From: Streptomyces geranii
Lineage (GTDB): Bacteria; Actinomycetota; Actinomycetes; Streptomycetales; Streptomycetaceae
Length of the DNA stretch: 64,000 bases
Direction of reading: 5' to 3'
Assembly: GCF_002954775.1 (NCBI RefSeq)
Contig: NZ_PJME01000020.1
Coordinates: forward strand, 89,796-153,795
This document shows positions 25,861 to 34,934 of this stretch, piece after piece. The position numbers and the translations under genes are program-made. The number at the start of each line of letters is the position of its first letter. Positions within the stretch are counted from its first letter, which is position 1. The notes under the pieces were generated by a model that was not told where the DNA came from, did no database searches, and saw only the letters and a program-made list of their open reading frames with translations.

Positions 25861-25939
25861 GGGCTCACGCCATGAGCCCGGCGTCATACGGGCGTCCAGG
25901 TGCGGGCGGCGGCGTGGTCGAGACCGCCGCCCGCACCTG
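25861..25939 (-). terminator. Two tandem hairpins between binding-protein and permease genes
   Basis: A perfect 16-bp stem (CAGGTGCGGGCGGCGG at 25897-25912 with CCGCCGCCCGCACCTG at 25924-25939, 11-nt loop) sits just after the binding-protein stop. A second perfect 7-bp stem GGGCTCA/TGAGCCC (25861-25867 and 25873-25879) follows it in the leftward transcript. No T-tract is present. It is probably an RNA-stabilising or partial-termination element that keeps binding-protein mRNA in excess over permease mRNA. Confidence 0.7.
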
Positions 25940-25948
25940 AGCCTGAGG

Positions 25949-27271
25949 TCAGCCGCCGACCTGCTGGTTGTAACCGTCCACGATCTTCTGCAGGGCCTCG
26001 TCGGCCGTCTGCTCGCCGTTGACCGCCTTGCCGATCTCAGCCTTGGTCGGGTCGTCGGTGAGGCTCTTGCCCTTCAGCACCCAGCCCGTCTGCGCGGAGT
26101 TGAAGTAGCCGGAGATCGGGGCGTAGAGCGGGATCGACTCGTTGTAGAGCTTGAACGCCGCCTGCGCCGCCTCGGACTTGAAGGGGTACGTCGGGTTCAG
26201 GCCGCTCTCGACCGGCAGGAAGCCGGACGCCTCGCACAGCGCCTTGTAGTTGGCCGGCTCGTACAGCCAGGACAGGAAGTCCTTCGCTGCCTTGGCCGCG
26301 TCGGCGTTGTTGTTGAAGCCCACCGTCATGCCACCGCTGTTGACGTCGCTGGCCTGCACCGGCTCGGCGGGGGTCGGGACGCTCGCCCAGTCGAACTTCG
26401 TGATGCTCTCCGCGAAGGCGGGCACCTGCCACACGCCGGACCAGTAGGCGACGACGTCACCGCTCTGGAACATGGCCGACGGGTCGGCGCCGCTGGTCCA
26501 CACCGACTTCGGGATGGTCTTGTCGTCGTTCCAGCCGACGAAGGTGTTCACGGCCTTCTTGGTCGCCGCGTCCACCGAGAACTTGCCGGAGGAGTCCGCG
26601 TGGACGCCCTCCCCGCCGAACTCGTAGATCATGGCGCGCAGCCGGGACGCCGACTGGTCGAACGTCAGGGAGTACTTGGCCTTGGTCTTCTCGCGGACCT
26701 CGTCCGCCGCCTTGATGAAGTCGGTCCAGGTCCAGGTCTTCGAGGGGTCGGTCGGGTAGGAGACGCCGGCCTTGTCGAAGAGCGACTTGTTGATGAACAT
26801 GCCGGACGCGGTGACGTCCGAGGGGATGGACAGCACCTTCCCGGACGAGTCCTTCGCGACGAAGTTGGCGTTGATCTTGTTGGTCGCGTTGTCGGCGATC
26901 GACTTGAGGTCGATCAGCTTGCTCGACCAGATCGGGTCCAGCGCCGGCACGGCCGCCACGTCGGGCAGCGAGTTCGCCTGCGCGGAGTTGCGCAGCTTCG
27001 TCGTGTAGCCGTCGTAGGGGATGTTGACGAGCTTGACCTTGACGCCGGTTTCCTTCTCGTACGCCGCCACCGACTTCTTCCAGCCCGCGTCCTGACCCGG
27101 GACCGTGGAGATCCAGAACGTCAGCGACTTGGACGTACCGCCCGAGTCGGAGCCCCCGCCACAGGCGGAGAGCAGCATGGCGCCTGCCGACGCGGCGGCA
27201 GCGAGGGGAACCAGGCGGCGCATACCGCCGCGGCCGAGTCGGCTGGAGTGCCGCACACCCACAGTGGTCAT
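25949..27271 (-). CDS. Extracellular solute-binding lipoprotein of carbohydrate ABC transporter
   Basis: A 440-residue family 1 solute-binding protein. The N terminus has a basic region, a hydrophobic stretch and the lipobox LLSACGGG, giving a lipidated Cys near residue 37. The mature part shows SLTFWISTVPGQDAGWKKSVAAYEKETGVKVKLV, then ALDPIWSSKLIDL, VTASGMFINKSLFDKAGV and FLSWLYEPANYKALCEAS, typical of MalE/UgpB-like oligosaccharide or sugar binders. It is the first structural gene after the ROK regulator on the same strand. The specific sugar is unknown. Confidence 0.93.
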   Translation of the reverse strand: MTTVGVRHSSRLGRGGMRRLVPLAAAASAGAMLLSACGGGSDSGGTSKSLTFWISTVPGQDAGWKKSVAAYEKETGVKVKLVNIPYDGYTTKLRNSAQANSLPDVAAVPALDPIWSSKLIDLKSIADNATNKINANFVAKDSSGKVLSIPSDVTASGMFINKSLFDKAGVSYPTDPSKTWTWTDFIKAADEVREKTKAKYSLTFDQSASRLRAMIYEFGGEGVHADSSGKFSVDAATKKAVNTFVGWNDDKTIPKSVWTSGADPSAMFQSGDVVAYWSGVWQVPAFAESITKFDWASVPTPAEPVQASDVNSGGMTVGFNNNADAAKAAKDFLSWLYEPANYKALCEASGFLPVESGLNPTYPFKSEAAQAAFKLYNESIPLYAPISGYFNSAQTGWVLKGKSLTDDPTKAEIGKAVNGEQTADEALQKIVDGYNQQVGG

Positions 27272-27499
27272 CTTCGATCCCTTTTTTTCGGTAGGGGGCA
27301 GAGCACGGCGCCGACCGAGGCGGCACGGGTGCAGTTTGCAGGAAGGTCGCTCTCCGGGGGGCGCAGCCTCGCCCGGCCGCGTCGTCCACGCGGGGCGGGA
27401 TCCCCGGCCTGCTGGCCGTCACCGCACGGGCACGCCCTCGTGCGGTTGCCGTACGTCGAAGTAACGGCGGGAGGCTCACCCCAAGTCGGCGTCCCGGCC

Positions 27500-27551
27500 G
27501 ACTTAGAAAGCGCTTGTCCGGACATTGGCAGACCGAGTCCGAAACCGTCAA
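27500..27551 (-). promoter_or_regulatory. Candidate promoter and AAGCGCTT operator for the ABC operon
   Basis: Reading leftward, TTGACG (27551-27546, overlapping the ROK stop codon) is followed after 18 bp by CAATGT as a weak -10. Just downstream lies the palindrome AAGCGCTT (27508-27515) within GAAAGCGCTTG, the core typical of LacI-family sugar repressor sites. The site is 230 bp upstream of the binding-protein start. The -10 is poor and the assignment is tentative. Confidence 0.35.
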
Positions 27552-28690
27552 TCCTTCGTCCGGGCCGTACGGGTCACGGTTTGGACTCCTCTCGCGACGG
27601 CGAGCCGTGCGGCCCCCACCACGGTGCCGAGATCACCGACCTGGCTGCTGACCACCTCGGTGGGCCAGCTCAGCCGCTCCAGCTCGGCCCGCACACCCGG
27701 CAGGAGCTGCGGAAACGCGCCGGTGCTGCCGCCCAGGACGAGCAGTCCGGGGTCCAGTACGGCGGTCACGGCGGCGGCCAGCCGGCCCACGTCCACGGCG
27801 TGCCGGTCGACGATCGCGCGAGCCGTCTCACTGCCCTGGCCGGCGAGCGAAAACAGCCGTTCGGCGGTACGAGGGCATGAAACGTCGGATTCCGGCCAGA
27901 CTTCGGCGGCCCGGCGCAGCAGGGAGCGGGCGCCGATGTACTCCTCCAGGGCCTCGTGGCGGGGCTCCAGGTCGTCGTCCCAGGGATAGGGCAGCCGGGC
28001 CAGCTCTCCGGCCGCTCCGTTGGCTCCGGCGAGCACCTGGCCGCCCACGACGATGCCGAGACCGATACCGACGCCGATCCGCAGATAGCCGAAGGTGTGC
28101 CTGCCGCGCGCCGCACCCTCGTGCAGTTCGGCGAGCGCGGCGCAGTTGACGTTGTTCTCCAGGTGGACGGGCACGCCTGGCGGCAGCGCGACGGCCACCG
28201 CGTCGTAGACGGGTCCTGCCTTGGCGGTCGCCGGGCGTTCGGTGCCCTCCTCGGCGCGCGCGGTGACATCGCCGACGGCCACCACGATCGCGCGCAGCGG
28301 AGCGTCGGCGGGCAGCGCGCACAGTGCCTCGCGCACCACGTCGGCGGCCTCCTCGCGGGCGCCGGTGGCCTCGGCGAGCAGGGTGCCGTCCAGGGCGCAG
28401 CCACGCACCCTGGTCAGGGCGGGGCCGAGGTCGACGGCGAGTACGGAGCCCGCCGCGGGGCCAAGTGCGTACACGGCGGCGGAGCGGCCGGTGCCGCCGG
28501 AGGCGATGCCCGAGTGGGCGGCGAGTCCGGCGCCCTCCAGCTCCGCCACGGCGGAGGACACGGTCGGCTTCGACAGGCGTGCCAGACTCGCGAGCTGCGG
28601 CCGGGTGGCCGTGCCCGCCCCGGCCAGTACGGCGAACACCGCGCTCGCGCTCTCGGTCAGGCGGGGGGCCTTCGCCACATCGTGTTCCAC
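27548..28690 (-). CDS. ROK-family transcriptional regulator
   Basis: A 380-residue ROK regulator. Residues 10-70 form a winged HTH (VFAVLAGAGTATRPQLASLARLSKPTVSSAVAEL). The ROK domain follows with VLAVDLGPALTRV, LENNVNCAALAELHEGAARG and VGIGLGIVVGGQVLAGANGAAGELA. The ROK zinc signature is degenerate: the usual C-x-C-G-x2-G-C-x-E cysteines are replaced around PWDDDLEPRHEALEEYIG, so it may not bind zinc. It heads the leftward sugar operon and is divergent from a sugar kinase gene across a palindromic operator. It probably represses both units until a sugar binds. Confidence 0.9.
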   Translation of the reverse strand: MEHDVAKAPRLTESASAVFAVLAGAGTATRPQLASLARLSKPTVSSAVAELEGAGLAAHSGIASGGTGRSAAVYALGPAAGSVLAVDLGPALTRVRGCALDGTLLAEATGAREEAADVVREALCALPADAPLRAIVVAVGDVTARAEEGTERPATAKAGPVYDAVAVALPPGVPVHLENNVNCAALAELHEGAARGRHTFGYLRIGVGIGLGIVVGGQVLAGANGAAGELARLPYPWDDDLEPRHEALEEYIGARSLLRRAAEVWPESDVSCPRTAERLFSLAGQGSETARAIVDRHAVDVGRLAAAVTAVLDPGLLVLGGSTGAFPQLLPGVRAELERLSWPTEVVSSQVGDLGTVVGAARLAVARGVQTVTRTARTKD

Positions 28691-28843
28691 AGTCTCCCCA
28701 AGGTCGAGGGCCGCGCTCCCCCGGCGGCTCGATGTCGTGACCTCGATGTCGTGGGATGCGGCGACGGGACGCCCTGGTACCGCGGTTTCCCGCCGCGTTC
28801 CGGCCCGGTGGGGACGCCGTCGCGGTCGAGTGCGCGCTACCTC

Positions 28844-28883
28844 TTGACACGCACTGTACTTCGTTAGTTAACTTCCTAACGAA
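28844..28883. promoter_or_regulatory. Divergent promoter with ROK operator (8-8-8 palindrome)
   Basis: A perfect inverted repeat TTCGTTAG - 8 nt - CTAACGAA spans 28860-28883. This TTAGTT-like dyad is typical of ROK/XylR/NagC-class operators. A consensus -35 TTGACA (28844-28849) and TAACTT (28869-28874) form a rightward promoter with the operator covering its -10. On the other strand, GTGACA just outside the palindrome may be the -35 for the ROK gene. The palindrome is certain; its binding by the ROK protein is inference. Confidence 0.7.
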
Positions 28884-29022
28884 TGTCACGGTACTCGCCT
28901 GCCGTGTCCGTCCAGAGGCCCGTCCCGGGGCTTCCATAGTTCTTCTGCACATCAGGTTTTCCCTGTTCCAGGCACGGTTCGCCCACCGTCGCAGCCACAA
29001 GCGCGACGACGAAAGAGGATCC

Positions 29023-29931
29023 GTGCAGGACTCTCCCTTCCCGCGCCCACTCGTCGTGGGCATCGACGTGGGCGGTACCAAGACCCAGCTCCGCGCCGAC
29101 ACGGGGAGCGCCACCGTCGTCGATCATGTGCGTTCGAGCAGTGGCTGGCGGCCACACGACCCCGTGGCCGCCGTCGACTGGCTGTGCGCCCTGATCGACG
29201 AGGCGCTGCCCGCGGGCACCCTTCCCTCCTCCGTGGCCGTGGGCGGTCATGCCTGCGAGACGCCCCGGCAGTGCGAGGGGATCCGCTCCGTGCTCCAGGA
29301 ACGTCTGGGTGTGCCGTGCCTGGTGGTCGGCGACGCCGAACTCCTGGTCCCGGCGGCGGGACTGGACAAGGGGGTCGGCCTGGTCGCCGGCACCGGCTCG
29401 GTCGCCGTCGGGCGGCGTCCGGACGGCACGCTCGTCCAGGTCGGCGGCTGGGGTGCCGCGCTCGGCGACGAGGGCGGCGCCGCCGGTCTCGTGCGCGAGG
29501 CGGCACGCGCCGTCTGGGCCGCCCACGACCGGGGCGAGGCACCCGACGCACTCGCCGAGGGTCTCGTCTCCGCTTTCGGTGTCGCCGAAGTGCCCGCGCT
29601 GGGCGCGGCGTTGGAGAGCGCCACGGACGTCTCGGCCGAGTGGGGCCGGCACGCTCCGGTGCTGTTCGAGGCCGCCGCGAAGGGCTCCCTGATCGCCGAC
29701 GAGGTGATCGCCGAGGGCGGCAGGTCACTGGCCTCGCTCGTGGTGCTGCTCGCCGGACGCGGGGTCCCGGTGGACGACGTGGTGGTGTCGGGCGGTACTG
29801 TGCTCGCCCAACCCGCCCTGCACGACGCGTTGTTGGCTTCCCTTGCCATACTCCTCCCCGGCGCCCGGCTGCGGCCGTTGCGGGTGGCGCCGGTGACGGG
29901 TGCCGTGACGCTGGCCCGTTCACTCGTATGA
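29023..29931 (+). CDS. BadF/BadG-type ATPase, putative N-acetylglucosamine (sugar) kinase
   Basis: A 302-residue ASKHA-fold kinase. The phosphate-1 motif is LVVGIDVGGTKTQLRAD, followed by VGLVAGTGSVAVGRR (phosphate-2), GGWGAALGDEGGAAGLVREA, which matches the GlcNAc-kinase signature GGWG-x-x-x-GDEGS, and DDVVVSGGTVLAQP (adenosine motif). The GTG at 29023 with GAAAGAGG upstream is preferred to an earlier start because it yields the correct N terminus. It is divergent from the ROK-ABC operon and presumably phosphorylates the sugar or amino sugar released by that pathway. Confidence 0.88.
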   Translation: MQDSPFPRPLVVGIDVGGTKTQLRADTGSATVVDHVRSSSGWRPHDPVAAVDWLCALIDEALPAGTLPSSVAVGGHACETPRQCEGIRSVLQERLGVPCLVVGDAELLVPAAGLDKGVGLVAGTGSVAVGRRPDGTLVQVGGWGAALGDEGGAAGLVREAARAVWAAHDRGEAPDALAEGLVSAFGVAEVPALGAALESATDVSAEWGRHAPVLFEAAAKGSLIADEVIAEGGRSLASLVVLLAGRGVPVDDVVVSGGTVLAQPALHDALLASLAILLPGARLRPLRVAPVTGAVTLARSLV

Positions 29932-30129
29932 CACGCTCCGGTCACTGAGCCAACCCCGGCCGGACATCGCTCGACCGTAGATCTTCACCCGTACGACTCA
30001 CCCTCATCACAGGCCACTTGGGGCCGGCACGTCCGACGTGCTCGCCCCGGGTTCCCGTCGAGGTCCGGTCGTCGCCGCACCACCCTCCCTCCTGGCCGTA
30101 CGGCCGAAGCACTCCAGAGAGGCACGCGC

Positions 30130-32091
30130 ATGCCGTCCACAGACGGACTCCACTCCACCGCGTCGTCGGGCCGGTCCGCCCTGAACCGGCGGAGCGTCCT
30201 CAAGACCTCCCTGGCCGCCTCGGCCGGTCTGGTCGTCGCCCCGACCGTACTCACCTGGGCGAGCGTCGAAGAGGCGAGCGCCGCGACCGGCAGCGCCTCC
30301 GTCGAGGCGAGGTCCGCGACGACCGCCGTCGCGTTCGTCGACTCCTACACGACCAACATCGTCGCGAACCAGACGCCCGAGACCAACGCGGTGCTCCGGA
30401 TCCTCGGCGGCTTCGCCAAGGTGTGGAAGACCGGCGCCGCCTGGAACACCGGCACGCCGCTGCAGGCCGACGTGCTGCGCGCCAACGTGCGCTACTGCAT
30501 CCGCATCACCCACGCCCGCACCGAGGCGCAGGCCAGGGAGGCCTTCGTCTACGACCGTCAGCACCAGAGCTACGCGATCATCGCCGCGCTCGGCCCGCTG
30601 GCCGACCTGTACAAGGCGGGCGCCAAGGCGGTCACCTCGATCACGGCGGCGCCGGACACCACGCCCGCGACCACGATCAGCGACGCCGTCCCGGCCGGCG
30701 CCCCGGCCGGCTCCGCGATCGGCGCGGGCTCGTACACCTCGGACCTCGGTCAGGTGGCGAAGCTGGTCGACACCGTGCGCGGCCCGTTCGCCTCCGGCAA
30801 CCCGGCCAAGTTCGCCTTCCAGTACCCGCGCCCGTGGCGCATGAACGAGCGCAGCGAGGTCGTCCCCACCGGCGCGACCGACGCGCTCGGCTTCCCGGTG
30901 TACGAGTCCGACGTGGTCGTCGTCACCCAGCTGCTGCGGCAGCGCGGCACCAACCCGGCGGAGGACGGCGGCTTCCCCAGCGGCCACACCAACGCCTTCC
31001 ACCTGGCGGCGCTGGCGTTCGCGTACGCGGTCCCGGAGCGCTTCCAGGAGATCGTCACCCGCGCCTTCGAGCTGAGCCACACCCGGATCATGTCGGGCAT
31101 GCACTCCCCCGTGGACGTCCTGGGCGGCCGGATCATGGCCACCGCCCTGGCCGCCGCCGCCCTCGCCGACCCGGCGAACGCCACCCTCAAGGCCGCGGCG
31201 CGCGCCCAGGCCCTCGCCTACTTCCAGGCGCAGACCGGCACCACGGCGGACACCCTGAACGCGTACGCCCACTCGGGCACCGACGCGTACTCCGACCGGG
31301 ACGCCAACGCGTGCACGATCGAGCCGAAGCTGACGTACATACTCAACCGCAAGGGCCGCGACCAGGCGCTGACCGTGCCCAAGGGCGCGGAGGTGCTGCT
31401 GGAGACGCGTCAGCCGTACCTGGACGCGGAGCAGCGGCGCGCGGTGCTGCGCTCGACCGCGCTGCCCGCCGGGTACGTCCTGCTGGACGGCGACGAGCAG
31501 TGGGGCCGGCTCAACCTGTTCGCCGCGGCGGACGGTTACGGCTCCTTCGAGTCCGACGTGACCGTGTCGCTGGACGCGGCGGCGGGCGGTTTCGGTGCGG
31601 CCGACACCTGGCGCCACGACATCGACGGCCGGGGCGGGCTGACCAAGAAGGGCACCGGCACGCTCACCCTGACCGGGCACAACAGCTACACGGGCGGCAC
31701 CGTCCTCAAGGAGGGCACGCTGGTCTCCTCCTCCGCCCACGGCCTCGGCCACGGCGACGTCCAGGTCCAGGGCGGCACGCTGCGGGTGACCGAGCCGGTC
31801 CAGCTGCACGGCACGTACTCCCAGAAGTCGGCGACGCTCGCGGTGACCCTGCGCGCGGGCCGCCGCAAGGAGGTCGTGACGGTGACGCGCCGGGTGAACC
31901 TGGAGAAGGGCAGCGTCCTGTCGCTGACCCTCGACTCCGAGAAGCAGCCGGCCGTCGGCAGCGTCGTCTCGGTGATCGAAGCCCCGGTGGTGCGCGGGCA
32001 GTTCGACCGTATCGAGGTCGACTCGGACAAGGTCCGCGCGGTGCCGGTCTACACGTCCGAGGGTCTGTCGGTACGACTCCTGAAGCGGTAA
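30130..32091 (+). CDS. Tat-exported PAP2/vanadium-haloperoxidase-like phosphatase with C-terminal autotransporter-type beta-strand repeat
   Basis: A 653-residue exported protein. The N terminus carries a Tat signal (NRRSVLKTSLAASAGLVVAP) ending near ASAATG. A PAP2 superfamily domain spans about residues 220-340: YPRPWR, FPSGHTNAFHLAA (near 281) and SHTRIMSGMHSPVDVLGG supply the RP, PSGH and SR-x5-H-x3-D phosphate/vanadate motifs. Near residue 505 the segment KKGTGTLTLTGHNSYTGGTVLKEGTL is an autotransporter-associated beta-strand repeat, best known from Gram-negative surface proteins. The catalytic role is probably acid phosphatase; haloperoxidase cannot be excluded. Confidence 0.88.
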   Translation: MPSTDGLHSTASSGRSALNRRSVLKTSLAASAGLVVAPTVLTWASVEEASAATGSASVEARSATTAVAFVDSYTTNIVANQTPETNAVLRILGGFAKVWKTGAAWNTGTPLQADVLRANVRYCIRITHARTEAQAREAFVYDRQHQSYAIIAALGPLADLYKAGAKAVTSITAAPDTTPATTISDAVPAGAPAGSAIGAGSYTSDLGQVAKLVDTVRGPFASGNPAKFAFQYPRPWRMNERSEVVPTGATDALGFPVYESDVVVVTQLLRQRGTNPAEDGGFPSGHTNAFHLAALAFAYAVPERFQEIVTRAFELSHTRIMSGMHSPVDVLGGRIMATALAAAALADPANATLKAAARAQALAYFQAQTGTTADTLNAYAHSGTDAYSDRDANACTIEPKLTYILNRKGRDQALTVPKGAEVLLETRQPYLDAEQRRAVLRSTALPAGYVLLDGDEQWGRLNLFAAADGYGSFESDVTVSLDAAAGGFGAADTWRHDIDGRGGLTKKGTGTLTLTGHNSYTGGTVLKEGTLVSSSAHGLGHGDVQVQGGTLRVTEPVQLHGTYSQKSATLAVTLRAGRRKEVVTVTRRVNLEKGSVLSLTLDSEKQPAVGSVVSVIEAPVVRGQFDRIEVDSDKVRAVPVYTSEGLSVRLLKR

Positions 32092-32189
32092 TGCACGCCG
32101 CGGGGCGGGAGCTGGTGCGAGAGTAGGGCCATGGCCCGGCTCCGGATCACTCCCGCCACCGCGCGGTCGGCGTCGCCGCGGTGCGGACG

Positions 32190-33923
32190 ATGACGCGCGA
32201 CCGGCACACGCTTCTCGCCCCCGGGACTCCCCCGGCGGAGGTGCTCCCGGGTGCCGCTCCCGCCCCGCCCGCGGCGCCGACTCGCCGCGCCCTGCTCCTC
32301 GCCCGGCTGAGACGCCACCGGCGCGTCCTGGTCCCGCTCGCCGTGGCCGTCCTGCTCCTCCAGCTGGCCGTCGCGATGATCACCACGGCGGTCGAGCAGA
32401 CGCCCACCATCGACGAGCCCGTGTACGTCGGCACGGCGGCCGTCTACCTCCACGAGCACAGCCTGCGCCTCAACCCCGAACACCCGCCGCTGGGCAAACT
32501 GATCGTCGCCACCGGGGTGTTCGCGGCCGACCCGCACTTCGACCGGCACTACACCGGCAACCAGGGCCAGGTGGGCCGCCATCTGCTCTACGAGTCCGGC
32601 AACGACCCCTGGCGCCTGATGCTGTGGGCGCGGCTCCCGGTGATCGTGCTGACGCTGCTGTTCGGCCTGGTGGTGTTCGCCTTCGGCACCGAACTCGCCG
32701 GTGCGCGGGGCGGGTTGGGGGCACTCGCCCTGTACGCCTTCTCCCCGGACGTGATCGCGCACGGCTCGCTGGCCACGCTCGACGTCCCGGCGGCCGGGTT
32801 CGTCCTGACGTCGGTGTGGCTGCTGTGGCGGGCCCGGCGACGGCCCCGCCTGTACCTCCCGCTCGCCGGGGTCGCGCTCGGGGCGGCCGTGGCGACGAAG
32901 ATGAACACCCTGGCCGCGCTCCCGGTACTGCTCCTGCTGGCGGGCCTGTCGGTGTGGCACGCCCGGCGGACCCCTGCTCCGGAGGCCCGCCGCAAACTGC
33001 TCCTGCGGGCTGTCGCGGGCGCGGCTGCGGTGGCGCTGGTCGCGGTGGCCGTCGTATGGGCGTCGTACCTCGTCGTCGACCCCCGGCTGCGCTGGGCGCC
33101 GACGGCCGGCCAGGTCCCGGCGGTGCACGGACTGCGCGGACATCTGATCGGTCTGCTGCCCTTCCCCGAGGCCTACCGCGACGGTCTGCGCATGCAGTTC
33201 GGCCTGGAGAACGCGCACTGGGAGGGCTTCCTCTTCGGGCGGCACTACGAGGGTTCACTCTGGTACTACCTGCCGGCCGCGCTCCTGGTGAAGACACCGC
33301 TGGGCATGCTCGCGCTGTGGGCGGCGGGCACGGTCGCATTCGTGACGGTCCATCAACTCCGTCCGGTGGCACCCTACTTGCTGCTTCCCACGGCCGTACT
33401 GCTGGCCGCCGCGATGGAGGGCGAGCGGAACTTCGGGGTGCGGTACGCCGTCTTCGTGCCGATGTTCGGGGCGCTGGCGGCGATCGGTGTGCTCGCGCTG
33501 CGGCGGCGGTGGGTGCCGTTCGTCGCGGCGGGGCTGTTGGCGTTCGTGATGGTCAGTTCGCTGCGGACCTTCCCCTTCTATCTGCCGTACAGCAACGAGG
33601 CGTTCGGCGGTACGGCGAGGACGCACGAGCGGCTGCACGACTCCAACGTCGACTGGGGCCAGGACCTCGGCAGGCTCGCGGACCGGCTGCGGGACCGGTA
33701 CGCGGGACAGCGGGTCTGGCTCGTCTACAAGGGCAGCGGGGTGCCGTCGTACTACGGGATCCGCTCCGCCGATCCGCGCCGGCAGCCCGAACGGAGGGTG
33801 CACGGACTGCTGGTGGTGTCGGACTCCTCGATCGCGAAGGCGAAGGGCGAGCTGGCTCGGCTGATCCACAGCAGCCACGAGGTCGACGAGGTCGGGCACT
33901 CGATCACGATCTTCCGCAGGTGA
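32190..33923 (+). CDS. Glycosyltransferase family 39 / PMT-like membrane protein
   Basis: A 577-residue polytopic protein with a basic cytoplasmic N terminus and about ten to twelve membrane segments. The first extracytoplasmic loop has the catalytic D-E pair in QTPTIDEPVYVGTAAVYLHEHSLRLNPEHPPLGKLIVA, the GT39/ArnT-like hallmark, with H-P-P before the next helix. The soluble C terminus includes HDSNVDWGQDLGRLADRL, a common motif in actinobacterial members. It transfers sugar from a lipid phosphate donor to an exported acceptor. The ATG at 32190 or the GTG 9 bp upstream may be the start. Confidence 0.85.
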   Translation: MTRDRHTLLAPGTPPAEVLPGAAPAPPAAPTRRALLLARLRRHRRVLVPLAVAVLLLQLAVAMITTAVEQTPTIDEPVYVGTAAVYLHEHSLRLNPEHPPLGKLIVATGVFAADPHFDRHYTGNQGQVGRHLLYESGNDPWRLMLWARLPVIVLTLLFGLVVFAFGTELAGARGGLGALALYAFSPDVIAHGSLATLDVPAAGFVLTSVWLLWRARRRPRLYLPLAGVALGAAVATKMNTLAALPVLLLLAGLSVWHARRTPAPEARRKLLLRAVAGAAAVALVAVAVVWASYLVVDPRLRWAPTAGQVPAVHGLRGHLIGLLPFPEAYRDGLRMQFGLENAHWEGFLFGRHYEGSLWYYLPAALLVKTPLGMLALWAAGTVAFVTVHQLRPVAPYLLLPTAVLLAAAMEGERNFGVRYAVFVPMFGALAAIGVLALRRRWVPFVAAGLLAFVMVSSLRTFPFYLPYSNEAFGGTARTHERLHDSNVDWGQDLGRLADRLRDRYAGQRVWLVYKGSGVPSYYGIRSADPRRQPERRVHGLLVVSDSSIAKAKGELARLIHSSHEVDEVGHSITIFRR

Positions 33924-33970
33924 ACGGTGAGCTATGTTGACTCGCTGTGGGAGACGAACGAGGCACATCG

Positions 33971-34894
33971 GTGCCATCGCCGCAGCAGGCACGCGCCCAG
34001 GCGTCCGCGATCACCTCGGGGAAGACCGCCCCCGAGGCCGAGGCGGCGCCGGCCTCCCGGCTGCGGGAACTGTTCGACGGACCCCGGCTCTCCCCCGGGC
34101 AGCGGCGCATCGCGCAGTACCTGATCGAGCACATCACCGAGGCCGCGTTCCTGTCGATCACCGACCTCGCGGACCGGGTCGGCGTGAGCCAGCCGTCCGT
34201 GACCCGGTTCGCGGCGGCCGTCGGCTTCAGCGGCTACCCCGCGCTGCGCGAGCGGCTCCAGGCCATCGCGCTCAGCACCCTCGCCAGCGCGCCGGGCACG
34301 GCGGAGGAGAACCGCAGCAACGAACTCCAGGAAGCCGTGGACGCCGAGATCGCCAACCTGGAGAACCTGCGGCGGGACTTCGCCGACCCCGACCGGGTGA
34401 TCGAGGTCGGCCGCAGCCTGTCGCGCTCGACCCCGCTGACCGTGCTCGGGCTGCGCATCTCCGGGTCGCTGGCCGAGTACTTCGCCTACGCCGCCCGCCG
34501 TATCCACCCCGACGTACGACTGGTGACCCAGGGCGGCAGCGTCGCCTACGACGCGCTCCTGCAGTCGCGGGAGGCCGGGGGCACCTGGGCGCTGGCCTTC
34601 TCGATGCCCCGGCACGCGCAGGAGACGCTCACGGCGGTGCGGGTGGCCCGGCGGGCGGGGCTGCGGGTGGCCCTGATCACCGACCTGGCGCTGGGCCCGC
34701 TGGCCGACGAGGCCGACGTCACCTTCGCCACCGGCACCGGCTCACGGCTGGTGTTCGACTCCTACGCCGGGCCCGTGGTGCTGTCCGCCGCGCTGCTCCA
34801 GGCCATGACGGACGCCGATCCGGAGCGGACCCAGGGGCGCCTGGAGGAGTACGAGCAGAGCGCCGATCTGCACCAGTTCTTCCTACGGGACTGA
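33971..34894 (+). CDS. MurR/RpiR-family transcriptional regulator with SIS domain
   Basis: A 307-residue regulator. The N-terminal HTH_6 domain has LSPGQRRIAQYLIEH, followed by AAFLSITDLADRVGVSQPSVTRFAAAVGFSGYPALRERLQ. A SIS sugar-phosphate-binding domain covers about residues 130-280 (LTVLGLRISGSLAEYFAYAARRI, VLSAALLQAM). The GTG at 33971 with GAGG eight bases upstream is favoured over a GTG 24 bp earlier. It begins 47 bp after the GT39 gene. No sugar-phosphate enzyme is adjacent, so its targets are unclear. An ATGAA/TTCAT dyad just downstream could be its site. Confidence 0.88.
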   Translation: MPSPQQARAQASAITSGKTAPEAEAAPASRLRELFDGPRLSPGQRRIAQYLIEHITEAAFLSITDLADRVGVSQPSVTRFAAAVGFSGYPALRERLQAIALSTLASAPGTAEENRSNELQEAVDAEIANLENLRRDFADPDRVIEVGRSLSRSTPLTVLGLRISGSLAEYFAYAARRIHPDVRLVTQGGSVAYDALLQSREAGGTWALAFSMPRHAQETLTAVRVARRAGLRVALITDLALGPLADEADVTFATGTGSRLVFDSYAGPVVLSAALLQAMTDADPERTQGRLEEYEQSADLHQFFLRD

Positions 34895-34934
34895 GCCCGA
34901 GACGGGCGGTATGGGTGTTCATCCCGTTTTGTGG

